A DNA stretch of 64,000 bases from Lactobacillaceae bacterium AF64-9pH9TA (GCA_027681045.1 JAQDCK010000007.1:32335-96334); one strand, 5' to 3'. Positions 43,407 to 52,875 are shown, counted from the first letter of the stretch. The notes: generated by a model not told the origin, from the letters alone. A program made the numbers and translations.

Positions 43407-44282
43407 TTATCTGCTTGCCTTCAGTTCCTCGCAGATCTGCTGGTGGCGGTCCGCGTAGAGGCTGCTCTTCTCCCAGATAAAGGTGAAGTCATGGCGGATC
43501 TGGAAGTCCCGCAAATTTAACTTCCGCAGCTTTCCTGCCTTTAAAAGGTCACTGACCGCGGTCTGGTACAAGAAAGAGACCCCGCAGTTGGCCAAAAGCA
43601 GCTGGGTGATCATCTGCATGTTGCCGACCTGGACATACTGCTTGAAGTCGCTCAGTTCCTGCCCCTGGGCGCCTAAGCTGTCCTCCAGGATCTTCCTGGT
43701 CCCTGAGCCCGGTTCCCTGACCAAAAGGCGCTGGTCAAAAAGGTCAGCGATCTGGTCCGGCTCCTTGGCAAAAGCCAAATCTGGCGAGCAGACGGCGATG
43801 AAGTCCTCGCTTTGGTAGCGCAGGCTGGCATAGCCCCTGGCCGGGTCCCCTTCTACCAGGGCAAAGTCCAGGTCCCCCTCATCCAATTTCTTGGTCAAAA
43901 ACTGGGTGTTACCGTAGACGACTTCGACATTGCTTTGGGGATGGTCTTTTAAAAAGCGGCTGAGGGGCTTGGCTAAGGCGTATTCCCCAATGGTCATGGT
44001 TACCCCAAAGCGGACCGGCGGCAGGTCAGCATGCTTAATTTCCGCTTTAAGCAAGCGCTCATCGCTCTGCATCTGCCGCATGGCCTGGCGGAGTTTCTCT
44101 CCCGCCGCGGTCAAGGTCATTTTCTTGCCCTGGTAGCTGAAAAGCTTGACCTGGTACTCCTTCTCCAAATAGCGGATGTGCTGGGACACTGCCGGCTGGG
44201 TCACATGCAGGCGGTCAGCCGCCCGGGTAAAGTTCATGGTCTCACAGACCGTTAAAAATGTTTTGACACGAAAATCCAGCAT
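43407..44282 (-). CDS. LysR-family regulator, divergent from yeiH
   Basis: 291 residues. The N-terminal helix-turn-helix is FLTVCETMNFTRAADRLHVTQPAVSQHIRYLEKEYQVKLF; the effector domain (LPPVRFGVTMTIGEYALAKPL onward) is of the CysB/YeiE-like type. It is transcribed away from a YeiH-family transporter, matching the lysR-yeiH (yeiE-yeiH) pairing seen in other bacteria, so it probably controls that gene. A perfect TTATC-GACA-GATAA repeat lies in the shared 117-bp promoter region. Confidence 0.9.
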   Translation of the reverse strand: MLDFRVKTFLTVCETMNFTRAADRLHVTQPAVSQHIRYLEKEYQVKLFSYQGKKMTLTAAGEKLRQAMRQMQSDERLLKAEIKHADLPPVRFGVTMTIGEYALAKPLSRFLKDHPQSNVEVVYGNTQFLTKKLDEGDLDFALVEGDPARGYASLRYQSEDFIAVCSPDLAFAKEPDQIADLFDQRLLVREPGSGTRKILEDSLGAQGQELSDFKQYVQVGNMQMITQLLLANCGVSFLYQTAVSDLLKAGKLRKLNLRDFQIRHDFTFIWEKSSLYADRHQQICEELKASR

Positions 44283-44309
44283 CCCCTGCCTCCTTACAAT
44301 AATTCTTCT

Positions 44310-44323
44310 TTATCGACAGATAA
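44310..44323. promoter_or_regulatory. Candidate LysR-type operator
   Basis: Perfect inverted repeat TTATC-GACA-GATAA (44310-44314, 44319-44323) in the divergent lysR/yeiH intergenic region. It fits the T-N11-A pattern of LysR boxes and lies 28 bp upstream of the lysR start. Confidence 0.45.
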
Positions 44324-44399
44324 TAATCTATAATTTTATTTTTTACCATTTTACTACTATACTAAAGCATGTTCAAAAAATATCGGGAGGCAAAAAGAA

Positions 44400-45425
44400 A
44401 TGAATTGGATTAAAAAGAATCTGCCCGGCATCCTGGTCTGCCTGGCCATCGCTACCCCCGCCTGGCTCTTAGGCAAGGCCCTGCCAGTCATCGGGGGCGC
44501 CGTCTTCGCCATCTTGTTTGGCATGATCATCACCCTCTTTTGGGAAGACAAGAAAGGCGCGGCCAGCGGGATCAAGTGGACGTCCAAGTATATCCTGCAA
44601 ACAGCCGTCGTTCTCCTGGGCTTTGGGATGGACCTGCAGGTAGTCGTCAAGACTGGCCGCCAGTCCCTGCCGATCATCATCTGTACCATCTCGACCTCTC
44701 TCTTGCTCGCCTGGCTTTTGCACAAGTCTTTAAACATCCCCGGCAAGATCTCAACCTTGATCGGGGTCGGCTCATCCATCTGCGGGGGCAGCGCCATCGC
44801 CGCTACCGCCCCGGTTATCGACGCTGACGACGACGAAGTGGCCCAGGCCATCTCTGTTATCTTCTTTTTTAACGTCCTGGCCGCCATCCTCTTCCCCATC
44901 TTCGGCAAGCTCCTGGGCTTTGACCAGACTTCGGGGACTGCTTTCGGCATCTTTTCCGGGACAGCCATCAACGACACTTCTTCCGTCACTGCCGCGGCGG
45001 CAACCTGGGACAGCATGTTCCATTTGGGCAGCCAGACCCTGGACAAGGCTGTGACCGTCAAATTGACCAGAACCCTGGCCATCATCCCTATCACCCTGGC
45101 CTTAGGCTATTTCACCGCTAAAAAGGAGCAAAGAGGCAACAGCTTCAGCTTGAAGCGGGCCTTCCCTGCCTTCATCCTCTACTTTGTCCTGGCTTCCTTA
45201 ATCACAACCTTTGCCCTGGCCAATGGGGTAAGTGCCGAGGTCTTCCTGCCTTTGAAGGAGCTGAGCAAGTTCATGATCGTCATGGCCATGGCCGCGATCG
45301 GCCTTAACTCCAACATCGTCAAGCTGGTCAAATCCGGGGCCAAGCCCCTCCTGCTCGGCGCTTCCTGCTGGGCCGGGATCACAGCCGTCAGCCTGCTTTT
45401 GCAGCGAGTTTTAGGCCTGTGGTAA
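44400..45425 (+). CDS. yeiH: YeiH/UPF0324 family membrane transporter
   Basis: A 341-residue integral membrane protein with about 10-11 helices. The conserved loops [33 protein letters not shown] and [20 protein letters not shown] are the hallmark of the family (Cons_hypoth698), whose members have been linked to sulfate/sulfite or other anion export without firm proof. GGGAGG lies nine bases before the ATG. Likely regulated by the divergent LysR protein. Confidence 0.9.
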   Translation: MNWIKKNLPGILVCLAIATPAWLLGKALPVIGGAVFAILFGMIITLFWEDKKGAASGIKWTSKYILQTAVVLLGFGMDLQVVVKTGRQSLPIIICTISTSLLLAWLLHKSLNIPGKISTLIGVGSSICGGSAIAATAPVIDADDDEVAQAISVIFFFNVLAAILFPIFGKLLGFDQTSGTAFGIFSGTAINDTSSVTAAAATWDSMFHLGSQTLDKAVTVKLTRTLAIIPITLALGYFTAKKEQRGNSFSLKRAFPAFILYFVLASLITTFALANGVSAEVFLPLKELSKFMIVMAMAAIGLNSNIVKLVKSGAKPLLLGASCWAGITAVSLLLQRVLGLW

Positions 45426-45457
45426 AAAATAAAACAAACAATTTAATCGATTGCAGC

Positions 45458-45494
45458 AAAAAAGGCTTTTACCAAAACGGTAAAAGTCTTTTCC
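45458..45494. terminator. Bidirectional terminator between yeiH and gltX
   Basis: Stem CTTTTACC / GGTAAAAG with A- and T-runs on both sides, loop AAAAC. Near-copy of the hairpin at 43369-43405. Confidence 0.8.
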
Positions 45495-45507
45495 TTTGTT
45501 CTTTATC

Positions 45508-47010
45508 TTATTCGATGCCAGCTTCGCTAAGCTGCTTCAAGGTGAGGTCCAGGTGCTTCATGACCGTGTCCTTGCCCATCAATTCCATAGCTTCGCCGAT
45601 GCCAGGGCCGACCATTGACCGGGTAGTAGCGATCCGGATTGGCATGAAGAGCTTGCGGCCCTTGATGCCAGTTTCCTTCCGGGTAGCCATGATAGCGCCC
45701 ATGATCTTCTTAGCCGTGAAGTTGTCCAGCTTGTCCAGTTGCTTCTTGAATTCTTCAATAGCCGGACGGGCTTCGTCCTTCTTGATTTCTTCCACTTCTT
45801 CCTCAGTCAGGTATTCTGCTTCAGTGAAGAAGATCTTGCTCAAGTCAACGATTTGCTTGGTGTAGGACATTTGGTTGGCGTACATGTTCACCAATTGTCT
45901 TACCCATTCCATCTTGCCTGGAGCCGGGTTAGCTTCAACCAGGCCAGCTTCTTGCAGGTTGTGCAGGGCCAGGTCCAAAAGTTCGTCTCTGTCAGCAGTC
46001 TTCATGTACTGGTTGTTAACCCAGTCCAGCTTCTTTTGGTCAAAGGCAGCTGGGGACTTGGACAGACGGGCCGGGTCAAACTGCTTGATGAATTCCCGCT
46101 TGGAGAAGATTTCGCTTTCGCCAACTGGTGACCAGCCCAGCAAAGTAATGAAGTTAAACATGGCTTCTGGCAGGAAACCAAGTTCTCTGTATTGTTCGAT
46201 GAACTGCAGGACTGATTCGTCACGCTTGGACAGCTTCTTGCCAGTAGCGGAGTTGATGATCAAAGTCATGTGGCCGAAGACTGGAGCTTCCCAGCCCAAA
46301 GCTTCGTAAACGCAAAGCTGCTTTGGCGTGTTGGAGATGTGGTCATCGCCCCGGAGAACGTGGCTGATTTCCATCAAGTGGTCGTCGATAACGACGGCAA
46401 AGTTGTAAGTTGGCATCCCGTCGCGCTTTTGGATGACGAAGTCACCACCGATAGTGTCGGATTCAAAGCTCAGGTGGCCTTTAACGATGTCGTCCCATTC
46501 GTAAGTCACGCCTTCTGGAATGTGAATGCGGACAACTGGCTTCAGGCCCTTGGCCCGGGCTTCGTCTTGCGCCTGCTTGATTTCGTCAGCAGTCATGCCT
46601 TCGTATTCGTAGACATAGTGCGGAGCAATCCCCATGGCCCGCTGTTCTTCACGCTGGGCTTCCAGTTCTTCTTCAGTTTCAAAGGAGTAGTAAGCCTTGC
46701 CTTCTTCAAGCAGCTGGTCGATGTACTTTTGGTAGATGTCCTTTCTTTCGGACTGCTTGTAAGGGCCGTAGTCCCCGCCGACGTCCGGACCTTCATCCCA
46801 GTCGATCCCCAGCCAGTGCAGGTTTTCGATTTGAGATTCAGCCCCGCCTTCAACGTTTCTGGCGGTATCAGTGTCTTCGATTCTCAGAACCAAAGTCCCC
46901 TTGTTGTGACGTGCAAACAGATAGTTAAACAGAGCAGTACGCGCGTTACCAATGTGCAGGTGACCAGTTGGTGACGGAGCGTATCTCACGCGGATTTTCT
47001 TATTAGCCAA
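45508..47010 (-). CDS. gltX: Glutamyl-tRNA synthetase
   Basis: Class I synthetase, 500 residues, the non-discriminating type expected where Gln-tRNA is made by Gat[27 protein letters not shown] has the HIGH motif; [11 protein letters not shown] and [15 protein letters not shown] (KMSKS) are intact. C-terminal anticodon-binding domain present ([15 protein letters not shown]). Monocistronic. Confidence 0.97.
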   Translation of the reverse strand: MANKKIRVRYAPSPTGHLHIGNARTALFNYLFARHNKGTLVLRIEDTDTARNVEGGAESQIENLHWLGIDWDEGPDVGGDYGPYKQSERKDIYQKYIDQLLEEGKAYYSFETEEELEAQREEQRAMGIAPHYVYEYEGMTADEIKQAQDEARAKGLKPVVRIHIPEGVTYEWDDIVKGHLSFESDTIGGDFVIQKRDGMPTYNFAVVIDDHLMEISHVLRGDDHISNTPKQLCVYEALGWEAPVFGHMTLIINSATGKKLSKRDESVLQFIEQYRELGFLPEAMFNFITLLGWSPVGESEIFSKREFIKQFDPARLSKSPAAFDQKKLDWVNNQYMKTADRDELLDLALHNLQEAGLVEANPAPGKMEWVRQLVNMYANQMSYTKQIVDLSKIFFTEAEYLTEEEVEEIKKDEARPAIEEFKKQLDKLDNFTAKKIMGAIMATRKETGIKGRKLFMPIRIATTRSMVGPGIGEAMELMGKDTVMKHLDLTLKQLSEAGIE

Positions 47011-47106
47011 AATTATGCCTCTTTCTTACTATTCTTCAACTTACTAAGTTTACTAGCAATAAGGAAAAAATTCAATCTTTACCGGCAAATACGGCCCTGC
47101 CGGCAT

Positions 47107-47136
47107 GTAAAAATGCCCGCCAAAGGCAGGCATTTG
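47107..47136 (-). terminator. Terminator of the GntR/ABC operon at 47155
   Basis: Minus-strand stem AAATGCCTGCC / GGCGGGCATTT (one wobble), loop TTT, followed by Ts. Confidence 0.82.
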
Positions 47137-47154
47137 TCATTTAATCTGATTTGC

Positions 47155-47991
47155 TTATTTCTTGGCTTCAACGCCCTTCTTGAAAACGAAGTATTCCGCT
47201 GCCCATAAGATGGCCACGTAGACCAGCTCAGCCAGCATGTAGAGCCAGCTGATGACCGGCAAGCCCAGGTTGGTCTGGGACGTGTGCAGGCCAGTATTGT
47301 CAATGACAAAGTTGAAGTCAAAGCCGGAATTTGAAACCATGCGGATGACCGAGCCCAAGATGCTGCTGCTGCCCCAGGACAAGAGAACCAGCAGGGCCAG
47401 CAGGATAACTTCCTTGGCAAACTTGCTCGTTCTCCCCTTCAAAGGCAGGAAGTCGCCCAAGACGCTGGCTGATTCAGTGATGAGCAGCCAGAAACAGATG
47501 ACGCTGGTAAAGCTGACCAGGGCAAATAAGGCCATGTAGAGCAGCCAGTTGATGATGCTGGAAACGTAAGGCTGGAAAGTCGCCACTGCTTGCGAATCGA
47601 TCCGCATCTCCCCGCCAAAAATAAATGGCAGCAGGATAATTACGAAGATCAAAAGGTTAGCTAAGGCAAAGATAACCGAGGTCACAAGCCCGGTCAGCAC
47701 GTTGGCCGTCAGAAAGTTGCCGGCCGTTACCGGCACTTGCCGCCAGGTCTGGGACCGGTTAACCCGGTAGGCCGCCATGATCACGTCAATTTGATACCAA
47801 ATGCCCACGCAGAAGATCACCATCGCGGCAATCCCAATGCCAACTCCGGCTGATTCGCTGCCAAAACCGTATCTGATACCAAAGTACAAGCTGATCAAGA
47901 GGATAACAATTGCCTCGATGCCCAGGCTTAGCCAGGTCGTCCGGCTTTTTTCCTTGAACATAGCCGCGAAAATCTGCTTAAAACCGATCAT
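47155..47991 (-). CDS. ABC transporter permease of a YtrA-type operon
   Basis: A 278-residue membrane protein with six to seven helices and no recognisable catalytic motif; ABC-2-like layout. It overlaps the ATPase gene by one base and is last in gntR-ATPase-permease. Such YtrABC-like systems in Firmicutes respond to cell-wall antibiotics or envelope stress; the transported substrate is unknown. Closed by a terminator at 47107. Confidence 0.82.
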   Translation of the reverse strand: MIGFKQIFAAMFKEKSRTTWLSLGIEAIVILLISLYFGIRYGFGSESAGVGIGIAAMVIFCVGIWYQIDVIMAAYRVNRSQTWRQVPVTAGNFLTANVLTGLVTSVIFALANLLIFVIILLPFIFGGEMRIDSQAVATFQPYVSSIINWLLYMALFALVSFTSVICFWLLITESASVLGDFLPLKGRTSKFAKEVILLALLVLLSWGSSSILGSVIRMVSNSGFDFNFVIDNTGLHTSQTNLGLPVISWLYMLAELVYVAILWAAEYFVFKKGVEAKK

Positions 47992-48689
47992 TACTCTTCC
48001 CCCTCGTAAAATCCTTCATACCACTCTTCGATGCTTTCGTGTTCAGCCCGGATTTCTTCAGCACTGCGCTGCTCTAAGACTGAGTGCTTCTTAATCAAAA
48101 CGACCTCATCGATTACCGGAGCGATTTCATCTAAGACGTGGTCGCTGATGACCAGGGTCGCCTCTTCCGGCTTCCAAAGCAGCATGGACTTGATAATCTT
48201 CTTCCGGCTCATGGCGTCAACTCCGCTGAAAGGTTCATCCAGCAGGTAGAGCTTGGCCTTGCGGGAGAAGACCAGGGCGATGATTAATTTCTCCTTCATC
48301 CCCTTGGACAGGCTGCCCAGTCTTTCATCTTTATTCAAGTTCATGAATTCCAGAATGTCAGCAAACTGCTTGTCCTCAAAGTCCGGGTAGACCAGGCGGT
48401 AAAAGTTAGCGACATCCTTGATCTTTCTGGAGTCGCGGAAGGCGGACAGGCTGTCGGTCATGGCGATGTACTGCTTGCGGCGGTCTTCGTCTGCTTCCCC
48501 GCACACCTCCACGCTGCCCTTGTACTGTTTGGCCAGGCCCGCGATCACCCGCATCAAGCTGGTCTTGCCGGCTCCGTTGGCCCCAACTAAGGCTACGATT
48601 TGTCCGGCCTCCAAAGTCAAGTTGACTCTCTCCAAAATCTTCTTTGAATTCTTGTGGTAACTTAAATCCTTAATCTCCAAAGTCTTCAT
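47991..48689 (-). CDS. ABC transporter ATPase of a YtrA-type operon
   Basis: 232 residues from the ATG at 48689 (GGGAGG eight bases upstream). Walker A VGANGAGKTSLMR, signature LGSLSKGMKEKL (SKGMKEK form, common in ABC-2 exporters), Walker B KLYLLDEPFSGVDAM and switch histidine VISDHVLDEI. It starts one base after the gntR stop and overlaps the permease start. Confidence 0.9.
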   Translation of the reverse strand: MKTLEIKDLSYHKNSKKILERVNLTLEAGQIVALVGANGAGKTSLMRVIAGLAKQYKGSVEVCGEADEDRRKQYIAMTDSLSAFRDSRKIKDVANFYRLVYPDFEDKQFADILEFMNLNKDERLGSLSKGMKEKLIIALVFSRKAKLYLLDEPFSGVDAMSRKKIIKSMLLWKPEEATLVISDHVLDEIAPVIDEVVLIKKHSVLEQRSAEEIRAEHESIEEWYEGFYEGEE

Positions 48690-48690
48690 G

Positions 48691-49065
48691 CTATTCCTCC
48701 CTTGTATCATCTAAATAGCTGGCCAATAGTCCAGTCAGGCTTTCCCTTTCGACTCCGAGTTTCTCCATCCGGCTGACGAAAGCCGCCAGCTCCTGCTTCA
48801 GCAGTTTGCTCTTCATTTCCTCCAGGCGGCCTTCATCGGTCGTAACGAAGTTGCCTTCGCCGCGTTTGGTAAAAATATAGCCCTTGGCCGTCATTTCTCT
48901 AAGTGCCCGCTGGACTGTGTTGGCGTTGACCGTCAATTCAAGTGCCAGGGCTCTGACTGAAGGCAGCTTCTCGCCGGCCTTGAGCTTGCCCTGGGCGATC
49001 TGCAAGTAGATATAGTCTTCAATCTGCAAGTAGATCGGCAGGTTGTCTTTGAATTTCATTTGCAC
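48691..49065 (-). CDS. YtrA-subfamily GntR regulator
   Basis: 124 residues, the short YtrA-type GntR with a minimal C-terminal domain. The winged helix is IYLQIEDYIYLQIAQGKLKAGEKLPSVRALALELTVNANTVQRALREMTAKGYIFTKRGEGNFV. It leads its own ABC operon and probably represses it through the palindrome at 49091-49107. The ATG follows AAAGGGG. Confidence 0.92.
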   Translation of the reverse strand: MQMKFKDNLPIYLQIEDYIYLQIAQGKLKAGEKLPSVRALALELTVNANTVQRALREMTAKGYIFTKRGEGNFVTTDEGRLEEMKSKLLKQELAAFVSRMEKLGVERESLTGLLASYLDDTREE

Positions 49066-49090
49066 ACCCCTTTGCTGTACTAGCTATCTA

Positions 49091-49129
49091 ATACACTGTT
49101 AGTGTATAACGGATAAGTCCTTTCGTCAA
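49091..49129 (-). promoter_or_regulatory. Promoter and operator of the gntR-ABC operon
   Basis: Minus-strand TTGACG (49124-49129) and TACACT (49101-49106) are 17 bp apart. A perfect inverted repeat ATACACT-GTT-AGTGTAT (49091-49107) covers the -10. The half-site AGTGTA/TACACT is the one known for Bacillus YtrA, which supports autoregulation by the adjacent GntR protein. Confidence 0.65.
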
Positions 49130-49432
49130 GACAAAAATAGAGAAAAAGAAAAATTTTGTCCCTTTATCTTTGGCCTAGTTCTTTCCTATGCTTTTTATTT
49201 ACCTTTCTTCCTTTAAATAATCAGCCAATTCTGCTTTTAAGTTAGACTAGACTGTTTTCTAACAAATGAACTAATACTTAAAGTTGACTTTAATTTCTTC
49301 CCGGTTGCTTTAACAACAGCTTCAGTCCTGTTTCATCTTCAGCTCATAGTCGCAAGAAAGCGTTTCTTTTTGTGTATTTTCTGTTAGACTACAATTAGTG
49401 TTTGATAATGTAAACTTTTCAAGGAGGACAAC
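49130..49432 (+). other. Intergenic region upstream of the second peptide-binding protein gene
   Basis: About 300 bp of AT-rich DNA without an ORF. It contains a near-palindrome AAGAAAGCGTTTCTT (49354-49368) resembling a CcpA cre site but with mismatches to the consensus ends. A -35/-10 pair for the downstream gene is not clear (candidates TTAGAC and TAATGT with 16 bp). Nothing else was recognised. Confidence 0.4.
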
Positions 49433-51052
49433 ATGAAAAAGACTAAGACTTTTTTGGCTGCCGGTAGCATCTTGACAGCTGCATTAGCCTTGACGGCCTG
49501 CGGCGGCAACTCTTCATCTTCTTCATCTAACAAAAAAGAACTGAACTGGGAAGAATCAGCTGAAATTCCTACTATGGACCTGTCCAAGGCCACTGACTCA
49601 GCCAGCTTTACCCAATTGATCAACACCATGGAAGGTCTTTACCGGGCAAAGTCTGACGGCAGCCAAGAAAAGGCCATGGCTACCAGCGAAAAGGTGTCTA
49701 AGGACGGGAAGACTTACACCTTTACTCTCCGTAAGGACAACAAGTGGTCAAACGGTGACCCGGTAACCGCGCAGGACTTCGTCTACTCATGGCGCAGAAC
49801 TGTTGACCCAAAGACTGCTTCTCAATACGCTTACCTGTTTGAAGGCATCAAGAACGCCATGGACATCCAAAACGGCAAGAAGAAGCCGGAAACTTTGGGG
49901 ATCAAGGCGGTTGGCAAGTACAAGCTGGTCGTAAGCCTGGACCGGCGGATTCCTTACTTCAACAACTTGATGGCCTTCGGGAGCTTCTTCCCGCAAAACG
50001 AAAAGGCAGTCAAGAAGTACGGCTCCAAGTACGGTACTGCCTCCAAGTACATGGTCTACAACGGGCCATACGTGATGAGCGGCTGGACTGGCTCAAACCT
50101 GTCCTGGAAGCTCAAGAAGAACCCATACTACTGGGACAAGAAGAACGTGAAGCTTGACGCGGTCAACTACAGCGTGCAAAAGACCCCGTCAACTGCCTAC
50201 AACCTCTACCAGTCAAACAAGCTTGACGCTGTAGCCCTGGACGCTGAACAAAGCAAGCAGCTTAAGAGCGTAAAGGGTTACGCTCTCTACCCACGTGGGA
50301 CTACCTTCTACATCCAGTTCAACCAGGCTAAGAACAAGTACCTGCAAAACGCCAACATCCGCAAGGCTCTTTCTATGGCCATCAACCGGGAAAGCCTGAC
50401 CAAGGTTCTGGGTGGCAGCAACACTGTAGCTCACACCTTCACTCCAGCCAAGCTGACCACGGTTAACGGCAAGGACTACACCAGCCTGATTTCCAAGAGT
50501 GACGAAGCTTACACTTACTACAACAAGAAGGAAGCGCAAAAGTACCTCAAGCAAGGTATGAAGGAACTTGGCGTTTCCAAGCTGAGCTTCAAGCTTTTGT
50601 CAGACGACACCGATGGTGCCAAGAAGTCTACTGAAGCAATGCAGTCAAACATCCAGGAAACTTTGCCGCAAGTCTCCATCACCACTCAGAACCTGCCATT
50701 CAAGACCCGTCTGGCCAGAACTGACGCGCTTAACTTCGACATGGTTGTTTCTGCCTGGGGTGCCGACTTCAACGACCCGATCTCCTTCCTGGACTTGATG
50801 ACTTCCACCAACGCCCAAAACGGCGGCAAGTGGTCCAATAAGGAATACGACAAGCTGATCGCGGCTTCAAAGACTACTGGCTCAGACTCTGAACGCTGGA
50901 GCGACCTGTCCAAGGCTGAAGGCGTTCTGCTGAAGGACGTTGGTATTTCACCACTTTACTCAAGCACCAGTGCCTGGATCGTTCGTCCAGAAATCAAGGG
51001 CTTGGTAAACCTGCGCGACCACTGGGACTTTAAGTACGCTCACGTTAACTAG
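49433..51052 (+). CDS. Oligopeptide-binding lipoprotein (family 5), second copy
   Basis: 539 residues, same length as the paralogue at 40302 and alignable throughout (KWSNGDPVTAQDFVYSWRR, GPYVMSGWTGSNLSWKLKKN, IRKALSMAINRESLTKVL). Lipobox LTAC ends the signal peptide. GGAGG lies about five bases before the ATG. Monocistronic: no permease or ATPase genes adjacent, and unlike the paralogue there is no T-box, so regulation differs. Probably an accessory receptor for a shared Opp transporter. Confidence 0.92.
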   Translation: MKKTKTFLAAGSILTAALALTACGGNSSSSSSNKKELNWEESAEIPTMDLSKATDSASFTQLINTMEGLYRAKSDGSQEKAMATSEKVSKDGKTYTFTLRKDNKWSNGDPVTAQDFVYSWRRTVDPKTASQYAYLFEGIKNAMDIQNGKKKPETLGIKAVGKYKLVVSLDRRIPYFNNLMAFGSFFPQNEKAVKKYGSKYGTASKYMVYNGPYVMSGWTGSNLSWKLKKNPYYWDKKNVKLDAVNYSVQKTPSTAYNLYQSNKLDAVALDAEQSKQLKSVKGYALYPRGTTFYIQFNQAKNKYLQNANIRKALSMAINRESLTKVLGGSNTVAHTFTPAKLTTVNGKDYTSLISKSDEAYTYYNKKEAQKYLKQGMKELGVSKLSFKLLSDDTDGAKKSTEAMQSNIQETLPQVSITTQNLPFKTRLARTDALNFDMVVSAWGADFNDPISFLDLMTSTNAQNGGKWSNKEYDKLIAASKTTGSDSERWSDLSKAEGVLLKDVGISPLYSSTSAWIVRPEIKGLVNLRDHWDFKYAHVN

Positions 51053-51086
51053 TGTCTGTCCCCAGAGGCTAACAAACTGAATCACT

Positions 51087-51119
51087 GAAAATAGCAGACC
51101 GCCTGGTCTGCTATTTTTG
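51087..51119 (+). terminator. Terminator after the second peptide-binding protein gene
   Basis: Perfect 12-bp stem AAATAGCAGACC / GGTCTGCTATTT, loop GCCT, T-run. Confidence 0.88.
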
Positions 51120-51183
51120 TACTTTAACTGCTTTTCTTGCTACAATTGAACTGATTTTTAAAGAGATTGGTGGCAGGCAAAAA

Positions 51184-51708
51184 ATGTACAAAGTAGTCAA
51201 GAAAGAAACTATCAAGGCAGACCGCTTCACGGTCATTCAGGAGAAGGTGGCCAAGGACGGGCAAATCGCCCCATATTCCTACGTTACGATCGGCTTCGGA
51301 ATTTCCATCATCCCCTTCGTTGATGATGACCACGTCTTGCTCTTGAAGGAATATCGGCATCCCGTTGGCAGCTGGCAATATGAATTCCCCAGCGGCGGCA
51401 TTGATGAGGGAGAAGAGCCCAGTCAGGCAGCTAGAAGAGAGCTGCTGGAAGAAACGGGCTATGAGGCCAGCCAGCTGACAGAACTCGGTTTCACCTACCC
51501 TTCTTTTGGATCAACCAATGAGAAGATCACCCTTTTTGCCTGCCGGGCCCAAAAAATGGCTCAGCCAAAAAGAGAGATTCTGGAAGAGATCAAGATGGAG
51601 ATCGTCTCTGTCGACCAGCTGGAAGATTTGATCGTCAAAGGTGAATTCGCCCACGGGGCTGGCCAGGCAGCCTGGCTCAAGTGGCGGCTGCTTAATGAGA
51701 GAAGATAA
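51184..51708 (+). CDS. Nudix hydrolase, ADP-ribose pyrophosphatase-like (NudF type)
   Basis: 174 residues. The Nudix box GGIDEGEEPSQAARRELLEETGY is canonical. The preceding VLLLKEYRHPVGSWQYEFPSGG and the following proline at TYPSFGSTNEKITLFAC match ADP-ribose/sugar-nucleotide pyrophosphatases, in which a Pro about 16 residues after the box is typical. Convergent with the prolidase gene, with a shared terminator between. Confidence 0.9.
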   Translation: MYKVVKKETIKADRFTVIQEKVAKDGQIAPYSYVTIGFGISIIPFVDDDHVLLLKEYRHPVGSWQYEFPSGGIDEGEEPSQAARRELLEETGYEASQLTELGFTYPSFGSTNEKITLFACRAQKMAQPKREILEEIKMEIVSVDQLEDLIVKGEFAHGAGQAAWLKWRLLNERR

Positions 51709-51717
51709 GACTAGTAC

Positions 51718-51752
51718 AAAAAGGTCAAGTGTGAAAGCACTTGGCCTTTTTT
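51718..51752. terminator. Bidirectional terminator between the Nudix gene and the prolidase gene
   Basis: Stem AAAAAGGTCAAGTG / CACTTGGCCTTTTT (one wobble), five-base loop, six Ts. Confidence 0.87.
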
Positions 51753-51753
51753 C

Positions 51754-52875
51754 TCACAAAAGCAACAAATCTTTCCCGGTCTTGGTAAAGGGGTGGAAGC
51801 CGTCTTCATCAAGCCACCCGCAGTCCTCAATTCTTACGCCGCCAACGCCCGGCAAATAGATCCCCGGCTCAATGGAAAAGCACATTCCTGCTTCCAGCTT
51901 CTGCTTGCTTCCCGGCTCCAGATTTACTGGCTCATGGACCTGCATCCCAATCCCGTGACCCAAGCGGTGGGTAAAGTACTGCCCGTAGCCTGCTAACGCG
52001 ATAACCCCGCGGGCCACCTGGTCCAGCTCACCTGCCGTCATCCCTGGTCTGGCCGCCTTAGCCGCCGTTTCCTGGGCTAACCGGACTGTTTCATAGATTT
52101 CCCGCTTTGCCGGGCTGATTTCACCCAGGGCCACCGTCCGGCTGACATCTGAAGCATAGCCGTCCTTCATGATCCCCAAGTCAAAAATCACCATGTCCCC
52201 GGCTTGAATCCCCTTTTGGCTGGGCAGGCCGCTGACACTGGCCGCGCTTTCCCCGGCCTGGACGATCAATGGAAAGCTTAAGTCCCCCATCCCTTTTTTC
52301 TTCAGCTGGTAGTCCAGTTCAAGGGCCAGCTCGCTTTCACTCATCCCCTGCCCCGCTTTTAAAAGGGTAAAAGCCAATTCCAGGGCCTGGTCGGCCTGCC
52401 TGCCAGCCGCCTGCAGCTTTTCAATTTCCGCCGGCGACTTGATCATCCGCTGTCTGGCCAGCCAGGAAGAGATGTCTGCTGCCAAATTTGCTTCCGGGAA
52501 AACTTCCTTAATCGCCCGGTAGTGGCTGAGGGTCACCGCCCGCGCTTCCAGGGCCCAATATCCTTTTGGCCAGGCGGTCATTCTCTCTTTTGCCTTCTCC
52601 CAAGGATTCTCCCCGTCTTGGTAAAAGCAGGCCCGGTCCGCCCAAGAAGTCTGCTTGACTTCTCCTTCATTGATCGCCGGAGCCAGCAAGAGGGCCTGGC
52701 TTCTTCTGGATACCAGCAAGGCGAAGACCCGCTCCTCTGTCCAGCTGCTGTAGCCCGTTAGGTAGGAAATGTCCACTGGATCTGCCACATAGGCCAGGTC
52801 AATACCTTTTTCATCCAAGTAGGACGTTAAGGCTACCAAATGCTCTTTCCAGGTTAATTTTCTGTCTTCTTTCAT
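51754..52875 (-). CDS. PepQ-like Xaa-Pro dipeptidase (M24)
   Basis: 373 residues, pita-bread metallopeptidase. Metal ligands are the two Asp in VIFDLG and YASDVSRT, His in HRLGHGIGMQVHEP, Glu in SIEPGIYLPG and Glu in VRIEDCG. The N-terminal creatinase-like domain is present (DISYLTGYSSWTEERVF). It is similar to, but clearly not the same as, the well-known L. delbrueckii PepQ in its N-terminal half, and ccpA, the usual PepQ neighbour, is not adjacent; so it is probably a paralogue. Releases proline from X-Pro dipeptides in casein use. Confidence 0.88.
   Translation of the reverse strand: MKEDRKLTWKEHLVALTSYLDEKGIDLAYVADPVDISYLTGYSSWTEERVFALLVSRRSQALLLAPAINEGEVKQTSWADRACFYQDGENPWEKAKERMTAWPKGYWALEARAVTLSHYRAIKEVFPEANLAADISSWLARQRMIKSPAEIEKLQAAGRQADQALELAFTLLKAGQGMSESELALELDYQLKKKGMGDLSFPLIVQAGESAASVSGLPSQKGIQAGDMVIFDLGIMKDGYASDVSRTVALGEISPAKREIYETVRLAQETAAKAARPGMTAGELDQVARGVIALAGYGQYFTHRLGHGIGMQVHEPVNLEPGSKQKLEAGMCFSIEPGIYLPGVGGVRIEDCGWLDEDGFHPFTKTGKDLLLL

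Noticed and set aside
44357..45094. 245-codon open frame antisense to yeiH
   Set aside because: The sense strand encodes a clear membrane protein with conserved loops and a good ribosome binding site; the antisense frame shows only shadow composition.
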